The notes: generated from the sequence alone by a model not told the origin. Numbered from the stretch's first letter, positions 19,614-28,867 are shown. The stretch: DNA of 42,115 bases from an uncultured beta proteobacterium (GCA_903828665.1 CAIKMZ010000024.1:1-42115); one strand, 5' to 3'. A program made the numbers and translations.

Positions 19614-21053
19614 ATGAATGCCCTTAGCCCAACCGATTCGGCTTTCCTTTGGATGGAAACTCGCAACCAGCCGATGCATGTGGCGGGCCTCAATATCTTC
19701 ACGCCCCCGCCGGGTGCAGGACCGCATTTCATTGCCGAACTGCTGGCCGACTGGGGCAAGTACCTCGTGGCCCGGCCACCCTTCAACCAGCGCCCCGTAT
19801 TGCGCATGGGACTTTGGTACTGGGAGGATGACGAGCACTTCGAACTCGACTACCACCTGCGCCACGTTGCGCTGCCCCAGCCCGGGCGCATCCGCGAATT
19901 GCTGGCCATGGTGTCACGCCTGCATGGCAACCTGATGGACCGCAACCGGCCGCTGTGGGAGATCTATGTGATCGAGGGCTTGCCCGGCGGGCGATTTGCG
20001 ACCTACTCGAAAACGCACCATGCCTTGGTCGATGGCGTTAGCGGGGCCAGGATGGTGGCCCAGGGCTTGTCGCGTACCGCCGATGAATACAAGCCGCCAT
20101 TGTGGGCGCAGACATTTCCACAACATCCTGCTGCCAAGCGCTCAGGTCCGCCACCAGGCTTGATCGCACAACTGACCAGTGTGGCGCGCGCCGGACGCGA
20201 GATCCTGCCCGGCATTGGCAGCGGGCTGTGGGACATGCTGCGCAGCATGGACGACGGCGCGCCGGCATTGCCCTTTCAGGCGCCACCGACCCCGTTCAAT
20301 GTCGAGATATCGGGCTCGCGTCGCTTTGCCTCACAGTCCTATTCACTGGCCCGCTTCAAGCGCATCGGTGAGGCCACGGGTGCCACCGTCAACGACGTCA
20401 CGCTGGCCATTTGTGCCGGTGCTCTGCGCAAGTACCTTGAAGTCCAGAAGGCCCTGCCCAAGAAACCCCTGATCGCCATGGTTCCGGTGTCGCTACACGG
20501 CGAGACCGACGCCGGCGGCAATCAGGTGTCGCTGTTGCTGGCCAATCTGGCAACCCATGTGCGCGATCCGCTCAAGCGCTTGCAGCGCATCGTGCAGTCG
20601 ACCCAGGAAGCCAAGGATCGGCTCAAGACCATGCCGCGCCTGCAGAAGCTGGCGCATGGCATTACCTCGATCTCGCCGATGGGCCCGGCCATGGTCACAG
20701 GCAGCGCGCGAAATCATCCCTTGTTCAACGTCATCATTTCCAACGTACCGGGCCCGCGCCACACCCTGTATTGCAATGGTGCCCGGCTCGACGAGATCTA
20801 CCCTGTGTCAATCCCGACCCAGTACCTGGCCCTGAACATCACGATCAGTGGCTACTGCGACAACCTGGGTTTTGGCTACACCGCCTGCCGGCGATCGGTG
20901 CCGGCTCTGCAGCGCATGCTTGATTACACCGACCAGTCAATTTTGGAGCTGGAGCAGGCCTTGGTGCCCAAGGCTACTAAAGTGCGGGCCAAAGCGGCAA
21001 CCAAGCCGACCACCAAGCCGGCGACCAAACGCAAGGTTCAGCGCGTCACGTAG
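19614..21053 (+). CDS. Wax ester synthase/diacylglycerol O-acyltransferase-like protein
   Basis: WS/DGAT family acyltransferase that uses acyl-CoA to esterify alcohols or diacylglycerol for storage lipid. The 479-residue product has the N-terminal pattern LSPTDSAFLWMETRNQPMHV, the catalytic HHxxxDG motif (HHALVDG, residues 135-141), and the C-terminal NVIISNVPGPRHTLYCNGA region. An odd feature is a tail of about 28 residues rich in Lys, Ala, Thr and Pro that looks disordered and basic. The ATG at 19614 is chosen over a TTG at 19593. The 3' end overlaps the convergent dctM-like gene by 16 bp. Confidence 0.9.
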   Translation: MNALSPTDSAFLWMETRNQPMHVAGLNIFTPPPGAGPHFIAELLADWGKYLVARPPFNQRPVLRMGLWYWEDDEHFELDYHLRHVALPQPGRIRELLAMVSRLHGNLMDRNRPLWEIYVIEGLPGGRFATYSKTHHALVDGVSGARMVAQGLSRTADEYKPPLWAQTFPQHPAAKRSGPPPGLIAQLTSVARAGREILPGIGSGLWDMLRSMDDGAPALPFQAPPTPFNVEISGSRRFASQSYSLARFKRIGEATGATVNDVTLAICAGALRKYLEVQKALPKKPLIAMVPVSLHGETDAGGNQVSLLLANLATHVRDPLKRLQRIVQSTQEAKDRLKTMPRLQKLAHGITSISPMGPAMVTGSARNHPLFNVIISNVPGPRHTLYCNGARLDEIYPVSIPTQYLALNITISGYCDNLGFGYTACRRSVPALQRMLDYTDQSILELEQALVPKATKVRAKAATKPTTKPATKRKVQRVT

Positions 21054-22336
21054 CCCATCGTCTGAGGCAGCCACAAGACGATCTGCGGAAACAGCGTCAT
21101 CAGGAGCAGTGCCAACACCAGCAAGGCGATGAAGGCCCAGCCTTCGCGCACCATGTCCTTGAGCGGGATGCCGGTCAGCGCATTGGTCACGAACAACAAC
21201 ATCCCAAAGGGCGGCGTCACCAGTCCGATCATCATGTTGACAACCACCACTACGCCAAAGTGAACCAGGTCCACACCCAACAGCTTTGCGGTGGGGATCA
21301 GCATCGGCACAAACACCAGCAGCATCACCGAGACGTCGAGAAAGCAGCCCAGCACCAGAAAGACCGCGTTTACCAGCAGCAGGAACTGCAACTGGCCGAG
21401 TTGCAGGCTGCTGACCCATATGGCCAATTGATTCGGAATTCCTTCAGCGGCAAAGGCATAGTTCAGCAGGTAGGCCGAGGCGATGATCATGGTGATGACA
21501 GCGCTTGAGCGCAACGATGCCAGCATCACCGCGTACAGGGTCCTGGGTGAAAAAGCGCGGTACACGCCAGCGGCCAGAACCAGTGCGTGCAACGCCGCCA
21601 CGGCCGCTGCTTCAGTCGGCGTAAAGGCGCCGCTGTAGATGCCGGTGAGCAGCACCAGCGGCAGGGTCAGCGGCAGCAGGCCACGCCACACCATCCCGGG
21701 GATATCGGCGACCGCGATGGGGTCATCCTTCGGCATGTTTCGCTGCTTCGCAATGACGTGAATGCCCAGCATCAGCAGCGCGGCCATCAGCAGGCCTGGA
21801 ACAATACCGCCCAGGAACAAAGCGCCAACGGACGTGCCGGAGACCAGGGCGTAGATCACCATCGGAATCGACGGCGGGATGATGGGGCCAATCGTGGCAC
21901 CAGCCACGACCACCGCAGCCGCGAAGCCAGGTGTGTACTCGGGCTTTGTCAACATCTGGCGGATCGATACCAGGCCCGGCCCGGCGGCGTCCGCAATGGC
22001 GCTGCCGCTCATGCCGGAGAAGATCACGCTGACCAGAATATTGACCTGCGCCAGTCCGCCGCGCATTCGACCGACCACGACACGCGAGAGCTGGAACAGC
22101 CGCTCGCTGATGCTGCCGGCATTCATCAGGTTGGCGGCAAGAACAAACAGCGGCACGGCCAGCAGCACGTAGCCGTTGTAGAGGCCGTTGAGGATTTGCT
22201 CGGCGGCCAGTCCGATGTCCTGCCCCTTCACCACCAGGTAGGCGATGCCGCTGGCCAGCATGGCAAAAGCGATCGGCGTGCGCAACAGCATGCCGGCCAC
22301 CAGCACGCCCAGCAAAGTGCCCAGTGCGGCGCTCAC
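21038..22336 (-). CDS. TRAP transporter large permease (DctM family)
   Basis: Large membrane subunit of a tripartite ATP-independent periplasmic transporter, driven by ion gradient. The 432-residue product has about 12-13 hydrophobic segments and DctM-type patterns (SGSAIADAAGPGLVSIRQM and GATIGPIIPPSIPMVIY). The GTG at 22336 overlaps the stop of the small permease by 4 bp (GTGA) and gives the normal family length; longer in-frame starts would overlap that gene further. The substrate is probably an organic acid, but unknown. Confidence 0.95.
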   Translation of the reverse strand: MSAALGTLLGVLVAGMLLRTPIAFAMLASGIAYLVVKGQDIGLAAEQILNGLYNGYVLLAVPLFVLAANLMNAGSISERLFQLSRVVVGRMRGGLAQVNILVSVIFSGMSGSAIADAAGPGLVSIRQMLTKPEYTPGFAAAVVVAGATIGPIIPPSIPMVIYALVSGTSVGALFLGGIVPGLLMAALLMLGIHVIAKQRNMPKDDPIAVADIPGMVWRGLLPLTLPLVLLTGIYSGAFTPTEAAAVAALHALVLAAGVYRAFSPRTLYAVMLASLRSSAVITMIIASAYLLNYAFAAEGIPNQLAIWVSSLQLGQLQFLLLVNAVFLVLGCFLDVSVMLLVFVPMLIPTAKLLGVDLVHFGVVVVVNMMIGLVTPPFGMLLFVTNALTGIPLKDMVREGWAFIALLVLALLLMTLFPQIVLWLPQTMGYVTR

Positions 22337-22815
22337 AGGTGCTGCCGCCAGTCGCGGCCGAGCAGGCGGAAGATGCGCCACAGATAGCGCAGGGTCAGCG
22401 CGATCAGCAACAGCCCAAACGGCGCAAAGACCCATTCGAATGACAGGCCCAAGACCGGCGTACTTTCGCGTCGCATGAAGTGGATGTAGTCGAGCGAACC
22501 GGGCAACGCCCATGCTGCCAGCACGCCGATCAGCGCACACCCGGTGATCGCCATGATGCGTTGCAGGGTCGGGCCGGCTTTCTGGTAGAGCAGGTCAAAG
22601 GCGACGTTTTCACGGTCTTCGCAGACCAGTGCGGCACCCCACAGAATGGCCCACAAGTACAGGATGACCGCCATTTCATCCGTCCACGCGAGCGGCTTAT
22701 TGAATGCGAAACGTGCTGCCACCTGCACGACGAACACGAGGAACAACAGCGCAAACAGCAACACGCCAAAGGCATTGGCGGCATTGCGTAAACGTTGCAG
22801 CATCGTGGACCTCAT
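22333..22815 (-). CDS. TRAP transporter small permease (DctQ family)
   Basis: Small four-helix membrane subunit of the TRAP system. The 160-residue product has four hydrophobic segments and the DctQ-type stretch ARFAFNKPLAWTDEMAVI. Its start overlaps the stop of the binding-protein gene by ATGA and its stop overlaps the large permease start, so all three genes form one coupled operon (binding protein, small, large). Confidence 0.93.
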   Translation of the reverse strand: MRSTMLQRLRNAANAFGVLLFALLFLVFVVQVAARFAFNKPLAWTDEMAVILYLWAILWGAALVCEDRENVAFDLLYQKAGPTLQRIMAITGCALIGVLAAWALPGSLDYIHFMRRESTPVLGLSFEWVFAPFGLLLIALTLRYLWRIFRLLGRDWRQHL

Positions 22816-23837
22816 TTGGTCGCGTTGATGCGTTCAAGCAGCCCCTTGGGCCAGACTTTCGCGTACTCGGAGTTCAGGTAGGCGGCCTGAACCGATTTGC
22901 GGAAGGCATCCACGTCGGGGGTCGTCACACTCAGGCCCTGGCTCTTGAAATAATCGACCAGTTGTTTCTCATCGGCGATCCGATTCTCGTTGTTGTAACG
23001 GGCCGCAGACTGCGCCGCGCCCTTCAGTCTGGCTTGCTGCTCGGGGCTGAGGTGGTTCCAGAACTTGTTGGCGACGCCGATGAACAGCACGTCCACCAGA
23101 TGACTGGTCAGCGTGATCTGCTGGGTCACCTCGTAGAACTTGGCGCTTTTCACAGTGGGAAGCGGATTATCCTGGGCATCGATGGTGCCGGTTCGCAGGC
23201 CCAGATAAACCTCGCCGAAAGCCAGTGGTGTGGGCGTGGCTCCCAGGGCCTCGCCGAGAAACAGCCACTCGCGGCTGCCGGGCATGCGCAGCTTGACGCT
23301 CTTGAGGTCGGCTGGTGTTCTGACGTTGCGGCGGTCGCGCAGATTGAGCTGGCGCGTGCCGTAGTAGATCGGCGCCAGCACGGTGATATCCATCTTTTCT
23401 GCCACCCGCTTGAACAGTTCTTGGCCGATCGGGCCATTGAATACCTGCATCAAATGGGCCGGGTCCCGGATCACATACCCCGCCGTGAAGATGGAAAACT
23501 CAGGCACCAGTTTGGCAATATCGAAGGCCGACAGCGTCGCCATCTCCAGATTGCCGCGCGCCATGGCGACCGGTTCTGCGCCCTGCTTGAAAAGCGAGGC
23601 ATTCAGATTGATCTGCACATCGAATTGTCCTGGCGCAGTCTGCTCAAGCTGGTCCTTGAGAACTGTCCACATCCGCGCGTGCCAGTCGTCCGACACGGCG
23701 GGGGTGGAAATGCGCAACAGCTTTCGCGTCTGGGCATGTACCCCTTGTGACGCCAGAGTCCAGGCCACCGCGAGGGTCAGGCAACTACGGCGACGGATCA
23801 CACCGGGGCTGCCGGTCGGGGTGGGCATCGGGGTCAT
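22812..23837 (-). CDS. TRAP transporter periplasmic solute-binding protein (DctP family)
   Basis: Captures the solute and hands it to the membrane subunits. The 341-residue product has an N-terminal export signal (RRRSCLTLAVAWTLASQGVHA, cleavage after the final Ala near residue 35) and DctP-type segments, among them the ligand-binding region LRTGTIDAQDNPLPTVKS, where the conserved Arg of the binding cleft is expected. First gene of the operon. Divergent from the hydrolase gene across 73 bp. Confidence 0.93.
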   Translation of the reverse strand: MTPMPTPTGSPGVIRRRSCLTLAVAWTLASQGVHAQTRKLLRISTPAVSDDWHARMWTVLKDQLEQTAPGQFDVQINLNASLFKQGAEPVAMARGNLEMATLSAFDIAKLVPEFSIFTAGYVIRDPAHLMQVFNGPIGQELFKRVAEKMDITVLAPIYYGTRQLNLRDRRNVRTPADLKSVKLRMPGSREWLFLGEALGATPTPLAFGEVYLGLRTGTIDAQDNPLPTVKSAKFYEVTQQITLTSHLVDVLFIGVANKFWNHLSPEQQARLKGAAQSAARYNNENRIADEKQLVDYFKSQGLSVTTPDVDAFRKSVQAAYLNSEYAKVWPKGLLERINATK

Positions 23838-23910
23838 TGGCTGGTTCCTGTGCTGATTCGCAAATGGCTATTTAACATGGCATGATAGCCGCCACGATGG
23901 AGGCAGCCAC

Positions 23911-24768
23911 ATGACGCATCCCGAAAGCACACTCATGACTTTTGTCGCCGGTGATGGTGACAACCTCGCCATTCAGGAATGGCCGCTCGACGAAGGCATG
24001 GCCCTGCGCGGTGTCGTGCTGCTCGTGCACGGACTGGGCGAGCATGCGGGTCGCTACAACCGTGTGGCGCGTCAGCTCAATGACTGGGGTTTTGCCGTGC
24101 GCGGTTATGACCAGCATGGCCATGGAGAGTCGGGCGGCGCGCGAGGCGGACTGCCCACAGACACCCGTCTGCTCGACGATCTGGCCGACATTGTCGAGAG
24201 CACCCGCGCCCGGATGCCGCGCAAAACACCACTGATCCTGATGGGGCACAGCCTGGGCGGACTTGTGGCAGCCCGCTTCGTATCGCTGGCGCTACGCCCT
24301 GTCGATGCGTTGGTCCTTTCTTCGCCCGCGCTTGACCCGGGGCTGACGGGACTGCAAAAGATCCTGGTGGCCGTGTTACCAAAGATTGCGCCCAATCTGA
24401 GGGTTGGCAACGGACTGGATCCGACGTTTCTTTCCCATGATCCCGAGGTGGTTGCCGCCTATCTTGCCGACAGATCGGTGCATGACCGGATTTCAGGCCG
24501 CTTGGCGCGTTTCATCGCAGAAGCGGGGCCAGCTACCGTGGCATTGGCCCCGCGCTGGCAAGTCCCCACCCTGCTGCTCTATGCCGGCGATGACAAGCTG
24601 GTCAATCCGGCTGGCAGTCGGGCTTTTGCCGCCGCAGCGCCGAAACAATTGGTGCGTTCGTACTGCTTTGAGACCCTGTACCACGAGATCTTCAATGAAC
24701 TCGAAGCCGAGCCGGTTTTCGCCGAGCTCAAGCAATGGATGGACGAGCGTTTTCCGAGAGCAGACTAG
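23911..24768 (+). CDS. Alpha/beta hydrolase, monoacylglycerol lipase-like
   Basis: Serine hydrolase of 285 residues in the lysophospholipase/monoglyceride lipase group. It has the oxyanion-side motif LVHGLGEHAGRYNRVARQL, the family motif YDQHGHGESGG, the nucleophile elbow GHSLGG and a C-terminal His in ETLYHEIFNE. A role on mono- or lysolipids is plausible from family only. It ends convergent with the ABC permease gene, sharing 4 bp (ctag). Confidence 0.9.
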   Translation: MTHPESTLMTFVAGDGDNLAIQEWPLDEGMALRGVVLLVHGLGEHAGRYNRVARQLNDWGFAVRGYDQHGHGESGGARGGLPTDTRLLDDLADIVESTRARMPRKTPLILMGHSLGGLVAARFVSLALRPVDALVLSSPALDPGLTGLQKILVAVLPKIAPNLRVGNGLDPTFLSHDPEVVAAYLADRSVHDRISGRLARFIAEAGPATVALAPRWQVPTLLLYAGDDKLVNPAGSRAFAAAAPKQLVRSYCFETLYHEIFNELEAEPVFAELKQWMDERFPRAD

Positions 24769-25592
24769 AGTTTTTCCGTTTCTCCGGAGCGCGGTTGCCA
24801 CTTCATCAGGCGCTTTTCAATTTGCCCGACCATTTCGTCGAGTACCAGAGCAAAGGCGGTCAGCACCAGGATGCCAGCCATCACGGTGTTGATGTCAAAA
24901 CTCCCTTCGGCCTGCAAGATCAGGTAGCCCACACCCTGGCTGGAGCCCAGGTATTCGCCGACCACGGCGCCGACAAAGGCAAGACCGACGGAAGTGTGCA
25001 GCGAACTGAAGACCCAACTCGTCGCGCTGGGCAGGTAGACATGGCGCAGCAATTCGCGTTGGCTCGCACCCAGCATGCGCGCGCTGGCCAGCACCACCGG
25101 GCTGACTTCCTTGACGCCCTGGTAGACGTTGAAGAACACGATGAAGAACACCAGGGTCACACCCAGTGCCACTTTGGAACCCATGCCCAGACCGAACCAG
25201 ACGGCAAAGATCGGCGCCAGGATGATGCGCGGCATGGCGTTGAACGCCTTGATGTAGGGCTCCAAAAGAGCCGATGCCAGCGGCGCCAGCGCCAACCACA
25301 GGCCACCGGCCAGTCCCAGCGCCGAGCCAATGGCAAAGGCCAGCAGCGTTTCGGTCAGCGTCACACCCAGATGCTGGTAAATGTCGGCATCCCGCACAAA
25401 CCAGGCCCAAACGCGGACAAAGATCTTGAGCGGCTCGCCAAAGAAAAAGGCGGCTTGGCGCTCGTCGGCAAACAGGATCGGCGGTATCAGCCCGGGCACG
25501 GTCATCACGTGCCAGAACGCAAATAACAGCGCCAGCAAACTGAGTTGCCAGAGCCACAGCGTTTGGGCGCGCGGTTTGATCAATTTCCACAT
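24765..25592 (-). CDS. ABC transporter permease, NitT/TauT type
   Basis: Inner-membrane channel of an importer of the nitrate/sulfonate/taurine class. The 275-residue product has about six transmembrane segments and the EAA loop that contacts the ATPase (VLASARMLGASQRELLRHVY). Third gene of binding protein-ATPase-permease, with a 15-bp gap after the ATPase gene. The substrate is unknown; aliphatic sulfonates, nitrate-like ions and pyrimidine precursors are all known for the family. Confidence 0.93.
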   Translation of the reverse strand: MWKLIKPRAQTLWLWQLSLLALLFAFWHVMTVPGLIPPILFADERQAAFFFGEPLKIFVRVWAWFVRDADIYQHLGVTLTETLLAFAIGSALGLAGGLWLALAPLASALLEPYIKAFNAMPRIILAPIFAVWFGLGMGSKVALGVTLVFFIVFFNVYQGVKEVSPVVLASARMLGASQRELLRHVYLPSATSWVFSSLHTSVGLAFVGAVVGEYLGSSQGVGYLILQAEGSFDINTVMAGILVLTAFALVLDEMVGQIEKRLMKWQPRSGETEKL

Positions 25593-25607
25593 GGCAGTCG
25601 GACGCGC

Positions 25608-26417
25608 TCAGGGCGCCTGCAGTTGTTGTTGATAGCCCTTCAAGACTTCGTCGCGAAGAACTGACCAGATGGCCTGGTGCAATTCGATGAAGCGCGAGGT
25701 GATCTTCACTTCCGCGACATCGCGCGGGCGCGGGATGTCGATGACGAATTCGCCAATCGGGTGGCTGCCAGGCCCGGCGCTCAGCACTACAACCCGGTCG
25801 CTCATGGCAATCGCTTCGTCCAGATCGTGCGTGATGAAGAGCACAGCCTTCTTCTTGGCTGCCCACAAGGTCAGCAACTCGTTTTCCATCAGCTGGCGTG
25901 TCTGGATGTCGAGCGCCGAGAAAGGCTCATCCATCAGGATGATGTCGGGGTCCAGCACCAGGGTTTGCGCCAGACTCACGCGCTTGCGCATGCCGCCGGA
26001 CATCTGGTGCGGGTAGCGGTCGCCAAAGCCGCCCAGACCGACCCGGCGCAGCCAGTCTTCGGCGCGTGCGCGCGATTGAGTTGCCGGCAGGCCCTGAAAT
26101 TCAAGGCCGGCCATCACGTTGCCCAGTGCCGTGCGCCAAGGCATCAGGCTCTCGGCCTGGAACATGTAGCCGGCTCGGCGGTTGATGCCAACGAGCGGCT
26201 GGCCAAAGACGGATACCGATCCTGTGCTCGGTTCAAGCAAGCCGGCGCCGACGTTGAGCAAGGTGCTCTTGCCGCAGCCGGTCGGACCGACCACGCTGAC
26301 GAACTCGCCCGCGCCAACCGTCAGGCCGACGTCCTGCACAGCGGTGTAGCGCTGGTTCGGGTCGTGCCGGCTGACGAAGGTGCAGGCGACCCCTTTCAAG
26401 TCAAGTGCGGCTGTCAT
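25608..26417 (-). CDS. ABC transporter ATP-binding protein, NitT/TauT type
   Basis: Drives the importer by ATP hydrolysis at the cytoplasmic face. The 269-residue product has Walker A GPTGCGKST, the ABC signature MSGGMRKRVSLAQ, Walker B IILMDEPFSALD and the switch His in FITHDLDEA. The start overlaps the binding-protein stop (ATGA). Confidence 0.95.
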   Translation of the reverse strand: MTAALDLKGVACTFVSRHDPNQRYTAVQDVGLTVGAGEFVSVVGPTGCGKSTLLNVGAGLLEPSTGSVSVFGQPLVGINRRAGYMFQAESLMPWRTALGNVMAGLEFQGLPATQSRARAEDWLRRVGLGGFGDRYPHQMSGGMRKRVSLAQTLVLDPDIILMDEPFSALDIQTRQLMENELLTLWAAKKKAVLFITHDLDEAIAMSDRVVVLSAGPGSHPIGEFVIDIPRPRDVAEVKITSRFIELHQAIWSVLRDEVLKGYQQQLQAP

Positions 26418-27439
26418 CCCCTGGGATATTTGGCGTTTGCTTTCTTGACAAAATCGTTGGTGTAGACCGCGTTGAGATCGAGCTTGGCCGCAGCCAGTTG
26501 CTCGTCCACGCTGGCCAGGGCCTTGAAGGCGGTCTGCGCACCTCGCTCAGGGATCATGCCGTCGGGCGACAAGGCGCCTTTGGCTGCCAGAAAGGCGTCG
26601 ATATAGACAGCGCGATCGCCCATCAGGAAACTTTCAGGCACGGCCTTGATGATGTCGGCGGCGCCGGCATTGCGAATCCACTTGTCGGCCCGCACGATGG
26701 CATTGGTCAGCGCCTGCGTTGTGTTCGGGTGGCTGTTGATAAAGGACTGCATGGCATACAGGCATGCGGCTGGCATCGGTCCGCCGAACACTTTCTCGGA
26801 CTCGGCTACGACGCGCGTGTCCGAAATGATCTTGAGATCGCCCGAACGTTGCAGCAGCGTGATGACCGGGTCCAGATTGCTGATCGCGTCGATCTGCCCG
26901 GAACGCATGGCGGCGACGGCGCCATTGCCGGCGCCAACGCCGATGACGCTGACATCGCTCGGCTTCAGGCCGGCCTTGGCCAGTACGAAGTTGAGCATCA
27001 CGTTGGTCGAACTGCCCGGCGCCGTGACGCCGATTTTCTTGCCTTTGAGGTCGGCCAGTGCCTTGTAGCCGGCCATTGTTTTCGGATTGATACCGAGCAC
27101 GATCTGCGGCGCCGCACCCTGCAACACAAAGGCGCGCATGCGCTGCCCCTTGAACTGCATGTTGACGGTGTGTTCGAAAGCGCCCGACACCACGTCGGCA
27201 CTGCCACCCACCACCGCCTGCAGGGCGCGCGAGCCGCCAGCAAAATCAACAATGGTGACATCGAGCCCCTCGGCCTTGAAGTAGCCCAACTGCTCGGCCA
27301 CTGTGAGCGGCAGGTAATAGAGCAGGTTCTTGCCACCTACGGCCACCGTCAGCTTGGGTTTTTCCAGCGCCTGGGCCAGCGCCCAGTGCGGCAGTGCGCC
27401 TGCCAGCAGGCCGCTGGCGAGCAGATGTCGTCTTTGCAT
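26414..27439 (-). CDS. ABC transporter substrate-binding protein, NitT/TauT type
   Basis: Periplasmic receptor of the importer. The 341-residue product has an export signal (MQRRHLLASGLLAGALPHWA) followed by a NMT1/THI5-like binding fold (LGYFKAEGLDVTIVDFAGG). The ATG at 27439 is chosen because AGGAG stands 9 nt before it and a signal peptide follows directly. First gene of the operon; the MFS gene ends 61 bp upstream on the same strand. Confidence 0.93.
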   Translation of the reverse strand: MQRRHLLASGLLAGALPHWALAQALEKPKLTVAVGGKNLLYYLPLTVAEQLGYFKAEGLDVTIVDFAGGSRALQAVVGGSADVVSGAFEHTVNMQFKGQRMRAFVLQGAAPQIVLGINPKTMAGYKALADLKGKKIGVTAPGSSTNVMLNFVLAKAGLKPSDVSVIGVGAGNGAVAAMRSGQIDAISNLDPVITLLQRSGDLKIISDTRVVAESEKVFGGPMPAACLYAMQSFINSHPNTTQALTNAIVRADKWIRNAGAADIIKAVPESFLMGDRAVYIDAFLAAKGALSPDGMIPERGAQTAFKALASVDEQLAAAKLDLNAVYTNDFVKKANAKYPRG

Positions 27440-27500
27440 GATTTTGTCTCCTGAAGGGTTCGAGCACGCGCAGCGTTCGTGGCCGCCCGTCGTCACGGCA

Positions 27501-28664
27501 TCATACTGCGCGCTGCTGGCGGATTGCGAGCCACAGCAGCGCCGACGCGATCAGCGCTAGGGGCAGCAGGGAGCCGTAGTTGAGCAAGCGCCAACCGCTG
27601 GTGGTGACCAGCACGCCCGAGGAGAACGAGCTCAAGGCCAGTGTTGCAAATACAAAGAAGTTCAGTGCACCCTGCACCTTGTCCTTTTCTTCCGGGCGGA
27701 AGGTTTGAAGTGACAGCGTCGTGCTGCCGGTGAACAGGAAATTCCAGCCGACACCCAGCAGGAACAGGGCGAGTAGAAACTGCTGTCGATCGACGCCGGA
27801 GAGTGCGACAGCAATGCACAGGCTGTTGAGCAGCAGCCCCAGACTCATGATGGTCAGAGTGCCAAAGCGCTTGATCAGGTGGCCGGTGAAGAAGCCGGGT
27901 GCAAACATGCCGATCACATGCCACTGCAGCACCAGCGCCGCATCGGAAAACGCGAAATTGTGCTGCTGCATCGCCAGCGGTGTGGCGGCCATCAGCAGGT
28001 TCATGGTGCCGTAGCCCAGGGCGCTGGTGAGCGCTGCAATGATGAAGGTCGGCTGCTTCATGATCTGACCCAGCGGGCGACCGGCGCCGGCCGATTTCTT
28101 TGTGGTCAACGGCGGAAAATCGATGAACGCCAGCAGCACCATGGCCAGCACGGCGACCAGGCTCAACGTGATATAGGCGCCGGCAAAAGGCACGCTCATG
28201 AGGGAGCGCGTCTGCTGCGCCAGATTGGGTCCGATCACGGCGCCAATCAGGCCGCCGGCCAGCACCAGGGAGACGGCTTTTTCACGCCAGGCTGGCGCGG
28301 CCAGTTCGGCCGCAGCAAAGCGGTACAGGTTGGCGTTGGCGTTGTAGTAACCGGCTACCAGCGTGGCGCTGCACAGCAGCCAGAAATTTTGGGTGACAGC
28401 CGCGTAGGCGCACAACAGGCAGGCCAGCAGCACCACAAGCAGGCCAAGCTGAAATGAGGCTTTGCGGCCGAAGCGGGCCTGCGTTTTGGCCACCAGCCCG
28501 GTGGAGAGCGCGCCACCGACCACATAGGCCATGACTGGCAGGGTCGCCATCCAGCCCAGCGGCGCCATGCTCAGGCCGACCAAGCCGTTGATGGCAATGA
28601 AGGTGACGTTGTTGGTCAGGAACAAGCCCTGACACAGCGTCAGTAGCCAGAGGTGTCGGTTCAT
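27501..28664 (-). CDS. Major facilitator superfamily transporter
   Basis: Inner-membrane secondary transporter of 387 residues with about 12 hydrophobic segments in two halves. The loop between helices 2 and 3 has the MFS pattern ARFGRKASF. No substrate can be named. It is divergent from the ubi cluster, and its upstream region holds a promoter-like pair (TTAAAG at 28745-28750, 18-bp spacer, TATAGT at 28721-28726) with an NsrR-like dyad between the two boxes. Confidence 0.9.
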   Translation of the reverse strand: MNRHLWLLTLCQGLFLTNNVTFIAINGLVGLSMAPLGWMATLPVMAYVVGGALSTGLVAKTQARFGRKASFQLGLLVVLLACLLCAYAAVTQNFWLLCSATLVAGYYNANANLYRFAAAELAAPAWREKAVSLVLAGGLIGAVIGPNLAQQTRSLMSVPFAGAYITLSLVAVLAMVLLAFIDFPPLTTKKSAGAGRPLGQIMKQPTFIIAALTSALGYGTMNLLMAATPLAMQQHNFAFSDAALVLQWHVIGMFAPGFFTGHLIKRFGTLTIMSLGLLLNSLCIAVALSGVDRQQFLLALFLLGVGWNFLFTGSTTLSLQTFRPEEKDKVQGALNFFVFATLALSSFSSGVLVTTSGWRLLNYGSLLPLALIASALLWLAIRQQRAV

Positions 28665-28724
28665 GAGGGGTGCCGCAGCCGAATTGGAAAGCAGCTTCCA
28701 TTCTCGCCATTTCGGCCTTGACTA

Positions 28725-28747
28725 TAAAGGTATTTATAATGCATCTT
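28725..28747 (-). promoter_or_regulatory. NsrR-like operator in the MFS-ubiU divergent region
   Basis: On the minus strand the left half AAGATGCATT is a perfect match to the NsrR (Rrf2-family nitric-oxide sensor) half-site. The right half AAATACCTTT is a degenerate copy with the expected spacing. It sits between the -35 and -10 boxes of a candidate promoter for the MFS gene and overlaps a TATAAT on the plus strand. The 306-bp region 28665-28970 also holds the FNR-like dyad, a small ORF and a hairpin. Confidence 0.4.
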
Positions 28748-28853
28748 TAAGGCATTTCACGCGCAATGCTCCGCACCCGCTTCGGCTTTGGACTCGGACA
28801 CCTGATTGAGGGGGCTTTGCTGGTCTGCGTTTGCCGGGATAACTCGGAACAAG

Positions 28854-28867
28854 TTGACTTATGTCAT
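28854..28867 (+). promoter_or_regulatory. Weak FNR/ANR-like dyad upstream of ubiU
   Basis: TTGAC-TTAT-GTCAT has the 5-4-5 layout of an FNR site (TTGAT-N4-ATCAA) with three deviations. It lies 104 bp before ubiU and could equally be read as a TTGACT -35 box. Anaerobic control of ubiUV by Fnr is known in E. coli. Confidence 0.3.

Noticed and set aside
28718..28740. TTGACT followed by TATAAT as a plus-strand promoter
   Set aside because: The spacer is only 11 bp, too short for a sigma-70 promoter; the TATAAT may still act with another -35.
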